A program made the position numbers and the translations under genes. From positions 62,001 through 126,000 of the forward strand of contig JAWPHD010007172.1 in assembly GCA_037043455.1 (NCBI GenBank): a stretch of 64,000 bases of DNA, in the 5' to 3' direction. The notes beneath the pieces were generated by a model. It ran no database searches. It was not told where the DNA came from and saw only the letters and a program-made list of their open reading frames with translations. Below are positions 32,941 to 44,713 of this stretch, piece by piece (within the stretch, counting starts at the first letter, position 1; the number at the start of each line of letters is the position of its first letter). The stretch is from Cyrtodaria siliqua. Lineage: Eukaryota > Mollusca > Bivalvia > Adapedonta > Hiatellidae.

Positions 32941-33519
32941 ATGAAGCAACCAACAGCACCAAGTTTATATCCTGAGTTGCCAGTGGAAGACGGACAAAAT
33001 TATAGATTACAAAAAATTTCAGAGATTGAAAAAAAGTTAATTACAGAACGAGATATACGCCAGTCACTTTATAAAAAATATAAACGTGGTATTAATATTA
33101 CAGATGGAATTGACACTAGCTTGATATCTGCAGGTGTTGTTATAGCTGGGATTGGATTTGCTATTCCAGTTTTGCTACCTTTAGAAATAGCAGCAATAGT
33201 ATGTGGAGCTACAGGTGTTTGTGTTAATTTTATCAGACGCAAGCTTAATACAAAAGCTCAAAAACGTCATGAAATAAAAACTTTGGCAGAGGCTAAGTTA
33301 AATAGTATAAAGCAGTTAATATCAAAAGCGTTGAGTGATGCACAAATATCTGATCAAGAGTTTAAGATGATTTTAGATGAGTTAGATAAATATTATAGTT
33401 TAAAAGAAGACACCAAACAAAAAAAGGCTAAAATAAGTGAAGCTCAAAAAAAAGATCTAGTAGAGCAGGGAAGAAAGGAAGCAATGGCAACATTACAAAA
33501 AAGTCTAAAAAGTGTGTAA
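32941..33519 (+). CDS. Conserved membrane protein with 'APSLYPELP' N-terminus
   Basis: 192 residues, intact. A proline-rich start (APSLYPELP), then a coiled segment (ISEIEKKLITERDIRQSLYKK), a long hydrophobic double segment (SLISAGVVIAGIGFAIPVLL and the next 20 residues) and a Lys-rich helical C-terminus. I recognise this arrangement from other Polintons and cnidarian/mollusc genomes, with no known function. It is the last gene before the right terminal repeat. Confidence 0.6.
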   Translation: MKQPTAPSLYPELPVEDGQNYRLQKISEIEKKLITERDIRQSLYKKYKRGINITDGIDTSLISAGVVIAGIGFAIPVLLPLEIAAIVCGATGVCVNFIRRKLNTKAQKRHEIKTLAEAKLNSIKQLISKALSDAQISDQEFKMILDELDKYYSLKEDTKQKKAKISEAQKKDLVEQGRKEAMATLQKSLKSV

Positions 33520-33647
33520 TAAATTGTTTTAGTAATGTGTATGAGTACGATTCACCACCTTTGTATTCAAGGTCAGAAAATTGTTAATTTAAATGTAATT
33601 TTAATAACAAATCAACAAATTTGTTTTGTATTAAATAAACATTTTAT
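33520..33647. other. Short gene-free stretch before right TIR
   Basis: A/T-rich with AAATAAAC-type polyadenylation-like sequence. No ORF is seen. Confidence 0.4.
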
Positions 33648-33921
33648 AATTTTGATAACTTATAAAACAAATTAAACTTGCAATCTTCACTACCCCTATT
33701 TTAAAAAGTTTTAATAAATCAAGTAAAATCACCATTTCATGGTGATTTACTTATATATATGTATTTTTGGGTGTTTCTGTTGTAATCAGAGGCGAGCGAA
33801 AATCATCATTTCATGCTGATTATTGTGTTTACATATATATGTAAATTGGGAAACCCTATGGTAATTTGGAGTGAGCGAAGCGAAATCCAAATTACCATAG
33901 GGGGCCCAATTTACATATATA
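33648..33921. repeat. Polinton right terminal inverted repeat
   Basis: Inverse of 19589-19858, with the same nested hairpins (outer hairpin about 33834-33921). Confidence 0.9.
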
Positions 33922-34236
33922 TACTGCATTCAAAACAAACTTCACACTGTTTGTTAGATACTGTACATATACAAGACATATCACAGAAAATTTGGAAACA
34001 GTATATAACCTCAAAGGACAAAAAAGTTATTAAACATTTTCTATTACTGATACAGAGTAAACTTCATGAATGTTGAGTTCTGTGAATAAGTCCCAATTGG
34101 CAATACTGCATGTTGTATTTTAGCCATAAATTAATTTTTTCTGAGGCAAAGTAGCAATAATTGTTATTTTCTTTAACTATAATTGCTTATAGTTGACAAA
34201 TACCATCATAACCCCACCTTGAAGGTATCACTACAC

Positions 34237-34663
34237 AGTAAGCTCCCTTGAAAGCCATGGTAGGATAAAACTTGCGCCATAAAAAGTAGCAGTGTGTTGT
34301 TCGGTTTTAAATATTTTTAATAATTGCTGACAGATATATGTATTGCTGTTGCAGGTGAGATGAACACAGTCTGAAATTGGATGTGCAACTATTAGACGAC
34401 ACTGGCACCAGAATATGACAGTTATTATGGGGGTTGAAGCAGTGTAGGAATTCTGGTACAAACTCTTGAGTAAAAGCCCAAAATAGTGCAAAGGATGCCA
34501 CCACTCCAATTAAAAAAAAAGAACCTGGTCAACGTACCATATTTTGTACATTTTTGTGTGGGCAAATGACTGTGTTTCATAAGTGACTTTTAGCTTGGAA
34601 ACTTTAGGTTCGAAATGGCCCAGTAAACTCTATTCATATAGACCAACATAGTAAAAGTGTCCT
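34237..34663. repeat. Inter-unit spacer, copy 3
   Basis: Near-identical to 741-1164 and 9289-9714. It closes unit 2 and leads into unit 3. Confidence 0.7.
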
Positions 34664-34810
34664 GTGTAGTGAGACATTGAAAGGACTCCATCATTAGACA
34701 CTTACAAGGCATGCCTCCCTTGACATGGATTAATATTTCCCAGATTCAGTGTTCAAGTGTGTGAAAAAGTTCATTTTAACATTTTAGGATGACTTTTCAG
34801 TGAACCAACA

Positions 34811-35257
34811 TTGGATTTTAACAAATATTTAATGATATTACAAACGAAAATAGACTATTCAGTGAGGAATACGGATTGCATTCTTTACAATGTTGAATAT
34901 GGACTGTCAAAACCCCGTTCTGGATTACAATATGGACGACAGAGCATGCGTCAGTATGATGGAAGTGGTGGATATACACAGTCAAACATCACAGCTCATA
35001 GAGCAATGTACATGTGTGTACATCAAGTATCTAACATTCCACAAAACATGGATGTAAGTCATCTCTGCCACAAAAGCCTATGTTTGCGACCAGATCATCT
35101 GAGTTTGGAACCCCATTCCATTAATTTAGAGAGAAAACTATGTACCTACAGTATTCCGAAGACCTGTGTACATCATGGCCAGTACCAAGATTGACTGCTA
35201 CAGTTAAAGGTTGGTGTTTTGATTAAAATTGCTTATCTCCAGTATTATCAATGTTAA
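34811..35257 (+). pseudogene. His-Me-finger endonuclease, copy 3, late stop
   Basis: Identical in layout to the intact copy but with TGA at 35192-35194 in place of the TGC codon for the last zinc-ligand cysteine (CVHHGQYQD then stop). All other catalytic residues are present, and the frame continues open to 35257. First ATG at 34832. Confidence 0.65.
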
Positions 35258-36399
35258 AAGTGTACCCCACCCACCTACTTCAACTGCTAGAACTGAAAAT
35301 GCATAAAATAATGTATGTAATTCAAAGACACGTCCCTTTTATTTATCTAATCTAGAACATCGGTCGCGTAGGTTATTAAACCCTGGCGCTTTTCGTCATA
35401 TGCTTTGAATTTTTCTAATTTTGTTTGGTACCATCTTGTTTTGTATTTGTGTGATTTTTGTCTCAATTTGTCGTTGTCATTTTTGTCCTGCAATTGTTTT
35501 AAAGTGCGCAAAACCTTCGTGTTTTCTCGGTGTGGTGCGCCAACTGCAGCTGCTTTTCCTAGTGCTGAATTTGCACGACCATCATTCAATCGGGCGGCTG
35601 CACTTAGTTTGCGACCTTTTGCATTTCGTCGAAAAGTGACATCCTTTGGACTCGAGACATTATATCCCCAATGAGATGCCTCCAGCTTGTTGGTATCTGC
35701 ATGAAATCTAGTTTTTCCAATTGCCAATGTACTGAGCCTGATATCGAGGCACATCATTAGCAATGTTCTGTCTGAACCTTTAATTTCAAGCTTTTTCTTA
35801 GCATTTGGCAAAAAACTAGGCTGGCAGCAATTTGAAGGTGGTAAGCCCGAACAAAGAAATGAATTTTTACGCCACATTTTCCAGAAATGCATTTGACGAT
35901 TGCTGTCTTCAATAATTTTGCTTTTCTTTTAAGTAGATATATGTTGCTGGCCACTTCTGCGTGCAATTTTTTGTACTCCATGTGTACGCGGTCACCGATA
36001 TCTTTAGAAAATCTAGTCTGTATGTATTGTCGGTCTGTTTTGTTTTTTGCTGGGAACATTTTTTTTACTAAAATTTGCTTTTTTAATTTATTTTTTTCCA
36101 TTGCTTTGGTTAGGTGTATAACATCGGCTGATCTTTCCATTTCCGTAGTATCAGCATGCTGTTGTTGTTGAGAATCTCGTGCGCCCAAAAATGCATGACT
36201 CGCCGTCTGTTATCATGTTACTTATCGTAACCGGGTTCTTGCTGCGGAGAATTGTTGCCTGTAAATTTAACAGAAATTGTTTTAATAATAAAAAAACAAA
36301 TGTTTTAAAAATGTGCTGTGCTGTGCTGTGCTGTGATGTGCTGTATGCTGTATGCTGTATGCTATGCTAGGTGTTTTATTATAGGTTTCAAGTACAGTT

Positions 36400-38094
36400 G
36401 CTGCCACGCGGATTCCGACTAATCACACTCAACGCGGGGATTTTATCTCACCGCGGACACACTGATTTTGTCCCCGTGAACGGCGGACAGTCCACTCAAC
36501 GCTGGGACAATAACTTTTGACCGCCGCAACACAATCACCGCGATTCGCCGTGATCCGTTTTGATTCGCACACCGCTTTACCCGGTGTGAAATCGCAGGCC
36601 ATCGCCACGATTTACCTTCAGTATCAATGTACACTTTTGCAGTCAATTTAATGCATTATTATTCAATAACTATTAAAAAATCGAAGCAGAAGTCAATTTT
36701 ACGGAAACTTCAAATGCCCGGATAAGGTATAGTTATGTGGCAGTTCCTATTACCTACTTGGCAGTAACTGAACATAAAATTCAATTCGTAATTCTTATAC
36801 TGGAAATTAGAATTATATTTTTAATTAATCGTTTTTTGTAACACATTTTACTATTCTGCTGTTGATTATATTAATACATCGATGGGTTCTTTAGTCAGAT
36901 AAAATCCGAAAAAATTGTAAAGAATTCCGGTTCTATTTATTAGTGCTGCCTTGTTAATAGGTACACACATCGCAAATTATTCTGGGTAGCCAATTTATGT
37001 CCGGTGAAGAGAAATGCGACTTTCTAGCATAACATAGCATAGCATAGCACAGCACAGCACAGCACTGCATAGCATAGCATAGCATAGCATAGCAAACATA
37101 ATAACATAGCACAGTACATCGTACAGCATAGCACACATAGCATAGCACACATCATAACATAGCATAGCATAGCATAGCATTGCACAGCACAGCACAGCAT
37201 AGCACAGCAAACATCATAACATAGCACAGTACATCATTGCAGCATAGCATAGCACAGTACAGCATAGCAGCATATCACACATTATAGCATATTACACATC
37301 ATAGCACACATCATAACGTAGCATAGCATAGCATAGCACACACATCGTAGCATAGTACACGTTATATCATAGCATTGCACACATCATAGCATAGCACACA
37401 TCATAGCACACATCATAGCATAGCATAGCATAGCATACATCATAGCACAGCATAGCACACCATTCATATCATAGCATTGCACACATCATAACATAGCATA
37501 GCATAGCACACATCATAGCATAGCAAAGCATAGCACACATCATATAGCATTGCACACATCATAGCATAGCACACATCATAGCATAGATAGCATAGCATAG
37601 CACACATCATATCATAGCATTGCACACATCATAGCAAAGCACACATCATATCATAGCATAAGCACACATCATAGCATAGCAAACATCATAGCATAGCAAA
37701 GCATAGCACAGCACACATCATAGCATAGCACACATCATATAGCACAGCATAGCACACATCATATCATAGCATTGCACACATCATAGCACACACCATAGCA
37801 TAGCACACATCATAGCATAGCATACAGCATAGCATATTATAGCATATACCACTGAATAGCACATAGCATAGCAATGCTGGCTGTGCTGTTAATGCTATGC
37901 TATGCTATGCTATCCTATCCTACTATCCTATCCTATCCTACTATCCTATCCTATCCTATCCTGTCTTATCCTATCCTATCCTATCCTATCCTATCCTATG
38001 CAGTGTAGTGTAATGTGTGAGTACTTGCGAGTGATTTAAACAAACACATATTGTGGTTAGGCTAATGTGTAATATAATAAAATGTTGTTTTTAC
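36400..38094 (-). other. Predicted transposase intron, copy 3, with CATAG array
   Basis: Contains the truncated GTTGCTGCCACGCGG element (about 36400-37025), the CATAG array (37026-37880) and strand-switched GCTAT/CCTAT repeats (37893-38000). The donor (ATCG|GTAAAA on the minus strand) is intact; the acceptor TTTACAG is present but its adjoining exon start is deleted. Confidence 0.6.
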
Positions 38095-38522
38095 CGATAA
38101 TGTCATCATTCTGCAGATTTTTCAGGCAACCACTCTTCTCGTCACATTTATTGTGATCATTTTTAGTGCACAATTTACTACTAAATTGCATGACAATGAT
38201 TTTTTGATACTTCACCTGCTTTTCACAAATTGTAGTGCTGACTTGTGTTGCTGGCTGACTAGGAGTTGTCTCCCCTGCAGATTTCATGCTGTTATTGTAT
38301 TGGGAATCAATGCCCAGAGCTCGAACTTAACTTTTTTTCCCACTGGCAAATATTTGCAAATTATGGTTATATTATGTTAATTTGGTAAGTAACTATATTA
38401 TAGAATGGAAATTATAATGAATTGACTACAATTCCTCTTGAACTATTACTGTATCTGCTCAGCTTCCGACAGACAGCCATAACCTGGTCCGCGTTTGTAC
38501 TGACTGGTATACAATTCGTACA

Positions 38523-39484
38523 GTTGCTGCCACGCGGATTACGACTTTTTCGCAGCATCCCCGCGGCCGTTTTTCAATCGAAGTCACAAATCCCCGGGAT
38601 CGTACCGCGGATTGTCACCAGAAATATCGCGGGGATTCCCGCGACCGTAAAAATCGCCGCGATTGCAAAATCCAGTCTCAAAGAAAGCAATCACCGATTC
38701 TCTGTAAGAGGTTCGCGGGGGAACGCGGTGGAAATTAGAGCAGGGATCAATAAAAAATGTAATAAAACTGATTAATACAATGAATAAATTTCGAAAGCAA
38801 TACGTATTTCAAACTTTTAATGCATTTAATGACACATATTTTTCGTTTTTGTTGTCCAAAAGTCGCATTTCTCTTCACCGGACATAAATTGGCTACCCAC
38901 AATCCTTTGCGATGTGTGTACCTATTAACAAGGCGGCACTAATAACGGGTTTATGACCCGGAATTCTTTACAATTTTTTCGGATTATTTCTGTCTAAAGA
39001 ACCCATCAATGTATTAATAATCAACAGCAGAATAGTAAAATGTGTTACAAATAACGATTAATTAAAAATATAATTCTAACATTCAGTATAAGAATTACTA
39101 ATTGAATTTTATGTTCAGTCACCGCGAAGTCGGTAATAGGAACCGCCATATAACTATCGTGAATACATTATCCGGGCATTTGAATTTTTCGGAAACAAAA
39201 TAAAATTGTCTTCTGCTTCGATTTTTTAATAGTTATTGAATAATAATGCATTAAATGACTGCAAAAGTGTACATTGATACTGAAGGTAAATCGCGGCGAT
39301 GGCCTGCGATTTCACACCGGGTAAAGCGGTGTGCGAATCAAAACGGATCACGGGGAATCGCGGTGATTGTGTCGCGGTGGTCAAAAGTTATTGTCCGCCG
39401 ATCGCGGGGACAAAATTAGTGTGTCCGCAGTGAGATGATATCCCAGCATTGAGTGTGATTAATCATAATCCGCGTGGCAGCAAC
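38523..39484. mobile_element. Complete GTTGCTGCCACGCGG TIR element
   Basis: 962 bp with inverted ends GTTGCTGCCACGCGGATTA. The interior is rich in CGCGG/CCGCG near-repeats. From about 38866 to 39484 it is the inverse of the truncated copies in the transposase introns. No transposase ORF, so it is non-autonomous. Target duplication not clear. Confidence 0.65.
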
Positions 39485-39486
39485 CC

Positions 39487-39665
39487 GGGACCGAGGCTAC
39501 ATGCTACTGCGCAGCCGCACAGCGCAGGCTTTCCCAAAGATATAAATAGCCGAGAGACGAACAGACAGAAAGAAGCCGGGACTGAGGCTACATGCTACTG
39601 CGCAGCCGCACAGCGCAGGCTTTCCCGAAAATATAAATAGCCGAGAGATGAACAGACTGAAAGAA
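39487..39665. repeat. Tandem 90-bp duplication with TATA-like box
   Basis: Two copies of a unit containing GGCTACATGCTACTGCGCAG and GATATAAATAGCCGAGAGA, about 95% alike by eye. Confidence 0.7.
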
Positions 39666-40001
39666 AATGGAAGCGTTTTTACCTATAGGATTATGGAGTT
39701 CCGACTTGCTGCATGTGTTTATGCATTTTACTATCATTTTGAAAATGGATATACGAAAATATGCACTCGCATTTTTTTTCGTGTACCTAAAATTTCAGCT
39801 CGCATTTTCCAAATTCCGCTCGCATTTTGTGAGAATGCGAGCGTTAAGTTCGAGCCCTGATGCCCCACAGAATAGATGTGTCTGGTTTGAAACCTAGTGC
39901 TATATTGTTATCTATTGTTTGCTGTGTGCTCTGGCGAAGCTAGCCTCTGCAACTTCTTCTGTTTTTGAAGCCGAGTAATTACTGTGTTTCTGCATTGTAC
40001 C

Positions 40002-40121
40002 TCCCCGTGTGGTTGCCGGGGGCCCCGTTTGGTCACGGGGCCAAGAATACAGCCACTGCGGATCCCTTTGGAGGGGTAGGCAGAGGGGTTGAATCCCCCC
40101 AAATTCATGTTCATTTTATCA
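40002..40121 (+). mobile_element. SINE 5' fragment, copy 3
   Basis: Same insertion point as copies 1 and 2 (after CTGCATTGTACC), cut off after TTCATTTTATCATT. Marks the break of unit 3. Confidence 0.75.
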
Positions 40122-40129
40122 TTATATGC

Positions 40130-40927
40130 TTTTCCGGCGGAGGCGGCGGTGGCGGTGGCGTTGGCGGCAGCGTTTTTTTTTTGTAGTTGTATCATGGGTG
40201 GTACATCGCAACGTGACAAAGCAAATGTTGAAGTGACCTTGACCCTCCAAGCAAAGGGCAGATAACTTACTAATCTTTAGGTTCAACTTTTGCGTTTAGG
40301 TCACTTTTTCACAAACTGTATGCACTAGATCTTTCAAACTTTGCTTATAGTTGTATCTTGGGTGGTACATGGCAACGTGACAAAGCAAATGTGGAAGTGA
40401 CCTTGACCCTCCAAGCAAGGGGCAGATAACTTAATAATTTTTAGGTCATATTTTGCGTTTAGGTCACTTTTTTCACAAACTGTATGCACTAGACCTTTAA
40501 AACTTTGCTTATAGTTGTATCTTGAGTGGTACATTGCAACATGACAAAGCAAATGTCGAAGTGACCTTGACCCTCCAAGCAAAGGGTAGATAACCTTATA
40601 ATTTTTACCTTCAACTTTGGCATTTAACTGTATGCACTAAGACTTTTCAACTTTGTATCTTGAGTGGTTCATTGCAACGTGAGAAAGCAAATGTGGATGT
40701 GACCTTCACCATCCAAGCAAAGGGCAGATAACTTTTAATTGTTACATTTACATCACTTTCTCATGAACTATAATTATGCACTAGATGTTTTAAACCTAAT
40801 TTATAGCTTAATCATTGGAAGAAAACATATTCTGTTTTGACATCGTTGAGTCTTGGGTAGTGCATCTTTTTGGATGCATGGATTTCATCTATGACCTTGA
40901 CCTACTTCTTAGAGCTGATGATTTTTA
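40130..40927. repeat. GGC-rich tract and ~165-bp tandem repeats
   Basis: A GGCGGT-type microsatellite (40136-40172), then about four copies of a unit containing 'GTGACCTTGACCCTCCAAGC' and 'TTTAGGTCACTTTTTCACAAA' (starting about 40186, 40348, 40515, 40655). No gene. Confidence 0.7.
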
Positions 40928-41131
40928 GCTCTACTGGCCAAGGGCCTTCATTTTTCATCTGATCTTTACCAAACTAGTTTTCATCCGATCTTTACCAAAC
41001 TTGAGCAGATTGTTAATATCAATGAAAGCACGCACAAATTCGAAAACCAGCCAGATCGGACCAGTAACAGCTGAGTTTATTGATTGATTTTTTTTCTTCA
41101 TTTTCTTTTTCATTTTTTTTTAAATTTTTAG

Positions 41132-42720
41132 CTCAACTGATCAGAGATCAGCGGAGCTTATGCCGTGGTGCGTCGTCCGTCGTCCGTCTGTCCGTCTGTC
41201 CGTCTGTCTGTCCGTCTGTCCGTAAACTTTTATTTGTAGCGACTTCACAGCTGAAACTACTGGATGGATATTCATGAAACTTTACAGAAATGTTGCCCAT
41301 AAAGTCTAGTTGATCCTAGCAAAAATTCATGTTGATGTGAAATCCAAGATGGCCGCCAAAGCTAAAAATAGAGTTTTAAAATACAAGTTTGTAGCGACTT
41401 CTTCTTGAAAACTATAAGTGATATTGATATGGGACTTTTTCTAAAATGATCAGCATGACATGATGTTGATCCTAGTCAAAAATCGTTTTGATTCAACGTT
41501 AAACATGGCTGCCAGCGGCCATCTTTGTTTACATAGAGTTATATAGTAAAAACTTGTAGCGACTTCTTCTCTGAAACTACTTGGCGGATTGTCATGAAAC
41601 TTCACAGGAATGTTGCTCTTGATGTCTAATTGATCCTAGAAAAATTTCAGGTCGGCCGGAAATTCAAGATGGCCGTCACAGCTAAAAATAGATTTTTAAA
41701 ATATAAGTTTGTAGCGACTACTTCTTGAAAACTATAAGTGATATTGATATGGGACTTTTTCTAAAATGATCAGCATTACATGATGTTGATCCTAGTCAAA
41801 AATCGTTTTGATTCAACATTAAACATGGCTGCCAGCGGCCATCTTTGTTTACATAGAGTTATATAGTAAAAACTTGTAGCGACTACTCCTCTGAAACTAC
41901 TTGGTGGATTGTCATGAAACTTTACAGGAATGTTGCTCTTGATGTCTAATTGATCCTATCAAAATTTCAGGTCGGCCGGAAATTCAAGATGGCCGTCACA
42001 GCTAAAAATAGATTTTTAAAAAATAAGTTTGTAGCGACTACTTCTTGAAAACTATAAGTGATATTGATATGGGACTTTTTCTAAAATGATCAGCATGACA
42101 TGATGTAGATCCTTGTGGAAAAATATTTTGATTCGACGTTAAACATGGCTGCCAGTGGCCATCTTTGGTTACATAGAGTTATATAGTAAAAACTTGTAGC
42201 GACTACTCCTCTGAAACTACTTGACGGATGTTCATGAAACTTCACAGGAATGTTGCTCTTGATGTCTAGTTGATCCTAGAAAAATTTCAGGTCGGCCGGA
42301 AATTCAAGATGGCCGCCACAGCTAAAAATAGATTTAAAATAAAAAAGTTTGTAGCGACTACTTCTTCAAAACAATAAGAGATATTGATATGGGACTTTTT
42401 CTAAAATGATCAGTATGACATGATGTTGGTCCTTGTCGAAAATCGTTTTGATTTGACCTTAAACATGGCTGCTTTGTTTACATACAGTTATATAATGAAA
42501 ACTTGTAGCGACTACTTCTTTGAAACTACTTGACGGATTTTCATGAAACTTCACAGGAATGTTGCTCTTAATGTCTTATTGATCTTAGCAAAATTTCAGG
42601 TCGGCCGGAAATTCAAGATGGCCGCCACGGTTAAAAATAGATTTTCAAAAAACAAGTCTGTAGCGACTACTTCCTGAAATCAAAATCAATCAGTAGAGCT
42701 TCAAGGTCATTGACCTCTTG
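41132..42720. mobile_element. F2 hairpin-ended element
   Basis: The left end GCTCAACTGATC..GATCAGCGGAGC folds (stem CTGATC/GATCAG), followed by GTCCGTCTGTC repeats. The body is about five units of some 305 bp containing 'TTGTAGCGACTACTTCTTGA' and 'AAGATGGCCGCCA'. The right end is a hairpin AGGTCATTGACCT followed by CTTG. Flanked by TTTTTA-type sequence on both sides. Related copies at 54056-55007 and, inverted, 62992 to about 63455. Confidence 0.65.
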
Positions 42721-43324
42721 TTTTTTTTATGTTGAATTACTTTTTTTGTTGGTGTTAGCAGGAAGCATAGCTATGATTTCTAGTTGTGCCTATTGCGTTT
42801 TTTTTCGGTTCGTTGATTTTTGATGGAGTTACGGCCCCTTGACATTTTTACTTTTAAATTTCTTGTCGGCGCTACTCCTCCTAAACGCCTTGTTGGATTT
42901 CGACAAAACTTGGCAGGAAGCATCTGTAAGATGTCTAGTTGTGCATGTCGCGGTTTTGTTCCAGTTTGCCGATTTATGACGGAGTTATGGCACTTTGACA
43001 TTTTTACTTTAAATTTCTTGTCCACGCTTCTCCTAAATGGCTTGTTGGATTTCTACAAAATTTGGCAGGAAGCCTCAGTATGATGTCTAGTTGTGCAAAG
43101 CGCGGTATATCAATCAAATCTTTTTACAATTTCGAAAACTAGCTATATATTGATAGTAACGACAGGTTATGGCCCTTGATTTGTTGAAATATGCTATATT
43201 GTGTTTTCCTTTGTCTGTAGTTACTTCATTTTTTATCTGATCTTTACCATATTTGTTTAGAATGTTAATATAACCGCCCCACCCCATATTTATGAAATTT
43301 CATTCATAAAAGAAAGTGGGACAA

Positions 43325-44512
43325 CATACATGTGATACTTTCAGGACCTCAATCTGGGAGTTTAGTGATTTTTTTAAGGGAGATTCAAGCAAAAATCTGG
43401 GAGTTTTTTTCGCGGGCTATTTTTAGCACGCGAGCAGTATTTTATACCCAAATTTCATAAACGAATACCTAAAAATACACTTTTAAACAAGTTTCTTCAT
43501 TGATGTCAGGGGAGATAACATGAATGAATAAAAAAAGTTTTTAAACAATATTTTATTTAATAACCAATGATAAACATGTTCACTATTCATTTCGCAGTTA
43601 TTTGGTTATGCTCAATATTCTGCTTTAATACTTACAGACAGTGTCCCTTTAAAGTTTGTTGTTATATTTTCGTACTTACAAAACATAAAAATATTGAGAA
43701 AGTAAGAGTATAATAAAAAAAAAAATATTATTTTTTTTTATTTTTTTTATTTTTTTTTTCCCCACCCACTCCACCAAATATTGGCCGCGATGTTTCAAAA
43801 ACGGCCGAGCAAAAGACGGCTGCACGGTTGGCTGCCTAATAATCTCCCCTCTGGAAAATAACCGATAGTATGAATCAAATTGAGTCTGATGTACAATAGT
43901 ACGAATCTAATTGAGTACGAAGTATGAAATTTCGTAGGAGTTGTCGTTCTTGAATTCATTCTATTTTTAGAAGCAACAACACATTGACAAATCTGCTTAC
44001 CAGCGAGTATTGATTCGAGAAAAAATGTGTTTTTTAACTTGAAAAACACCCCATCTTGATTAAAAATGTTTGAGATGCCATCTTGATTTATTTATTTTAG
44101 ATACCTACCCCCATTCCCCACAACTCAATTGTTTTTGTGTGAGATTTCTACTTTCGTTTTCGCTATCCGATAATTACTGCATCTCCCTTAACAAACATTC
44201 ATTTTCCACTTGACGCCGGCAATTTGTTTCAAGTCGTATCTAACCTATTTAATTACAGACATCATTAAAGACTTCATAAGTGTGCTGCTAATCCTTTGGT
44301 CAGATCAATTAAGCCAATAAACTGTTTGCAAAGTTTCACCCACTTTCCCCCAGGCTATTGATCCAGGTCAAATCCAGGTGAAATAGATCGATGATTTTCG
44401 AAAAATCGATTTTAGCAATTTTACGGGAGTTTTTCACACAATTCCGTGGGGCCGGGAGGAGGGTTAGAATTCCGTGAGATTTCATCTCACGCCGTGAGGT
44501 ATCACATGTATG
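43325..44512. mobile_element. CATACATGTGATAC element, locus 2
   Basis: 1,188 bp, same termini as 11920-13302. Target duplication GGACAA (43319-43324, 44513-44518); a related empty site is at about 55036-55050 (AGTGGGACAAATTAAAAA). It lacks the nested MITE, which confirms that insertion in locus 1. Confidence 0.75.
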
Positions 44513-44713
44513 GGACAAATTAAAAAATACCCATGCCAGACTAGACACAGTAGACATTGCCCATGATTACGAGGTGAGCGATCTAAGGCCATCCTATCCC
44601 TGTTGTTTTGCAATGTTTTAAAAAAACTACTGATGGGAATTTTATGTTGACAACCCTTGATATAAGAGCTGTTTTAGCCAGTAGAGCATCAACAGGCCCT
44701 CTTGGGCCTCTTG

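Larger units (their letters stand above)
19589..33921. mobile_element. Polinton/Maverick endogenous virus-like element
   Basis: 14.3 kb bounded by about 270-bp terminal inverted repeats. ACTGCA flanks both sides (19583-19588, 33923-33928), and the empty target CAGTACTGCATTC exists in unit 1 at about 8971-8983. Depending on how the shared A/T bases are assigned, the duplication is 5-7 bp, consistent with the 6 bp known for Polintons. The gene set (protein-primed polymerase, integrase, packaging ATPase, double- and single-jelly-roll capsid proteins) is diagnostic. Several core genes are broken, and no cysteine protease gene was found. Confidence 0.93.
9715..34236. mobile_element. Mutator-like transposon unit, copy 2 (hosts the Polinton)
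   Basis: Left end GTGTAGTGAGAC at 9715, right end GGTATCACTACAC to 34236. It contains the only unbroken endonuclease ORF, a transposase pseudogene (10398-19233), and later insertions: a CATACATGTGATAC element (11920-13302), two hAT-like elements (13797-15503, 15718-17219), the shared SINE (18129-18547) and the Polinton (19589-33921). Without these the unit would be close to copy 1 in size. Confidence 0.6.
38315..39859. mobile_element. hAT-like non-autonomous element 3 (5-bp TSD)
   Basis: Ends CAGAGCTCGAACTTAAC and the inverse of CAGGGCTCGAACTTAAC; duplication ATGCC (38310-38314, 39860-39864). The empty site CAATGCCCCACAG is in copies 1, 2 and 4. It has been invaded by the TIR element at 38523-39484 and contains a 90-bp tandem duplication at 39487-39665. 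No transposase is seen. Confidence 0.7.
35347..40001 (-). pseudogene. Mutator-like transposase, copy 3, fragment
   Basis: Exon 2 (about 36256-35347) is well kept except for a small deletion near 35874 that removes CG-EAC codons and shifts the frame, and a deletion of about 30 nt at its 5' splice boundary. Exon 1 survives as 38095-38314 and 39860-40001, separated by the hAT-like element. The N-terminal 229 codons are absent. Confidence 0.65.
34664..40121. mobile_element. Mutator-like transposon unit, copy 3, truncated
   Basis: Left end GTGTAGTGAGAC at 34664. It carries an endonuclease pseudogene, exon 2, the intron with CATAG array and part of exon 1, then ends inside the SINE near 40121. The N-terminal transposase exon and right end are missing. 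A hAT-like element (38315-39859) splits exon 1. Confidence 0.6.
40928..44713. mobile_element. Composite F1 element with nested F2 and CATACATG elements
   Basis: Starts GCTCTACTGGCCAAGGGCC after TTTTTA and ends GGGCCTCTTG at 44713, before TTTTTAATAG. Inside: an F2 element (41132-42720), 'GATGTCTAGTTGTGCA' repeats (42780-43110), and the second CATACATGTGATAC element (43325-44512). Non-coding throughout; poly-A/T near 43710-43765. Confidence 0.6.
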
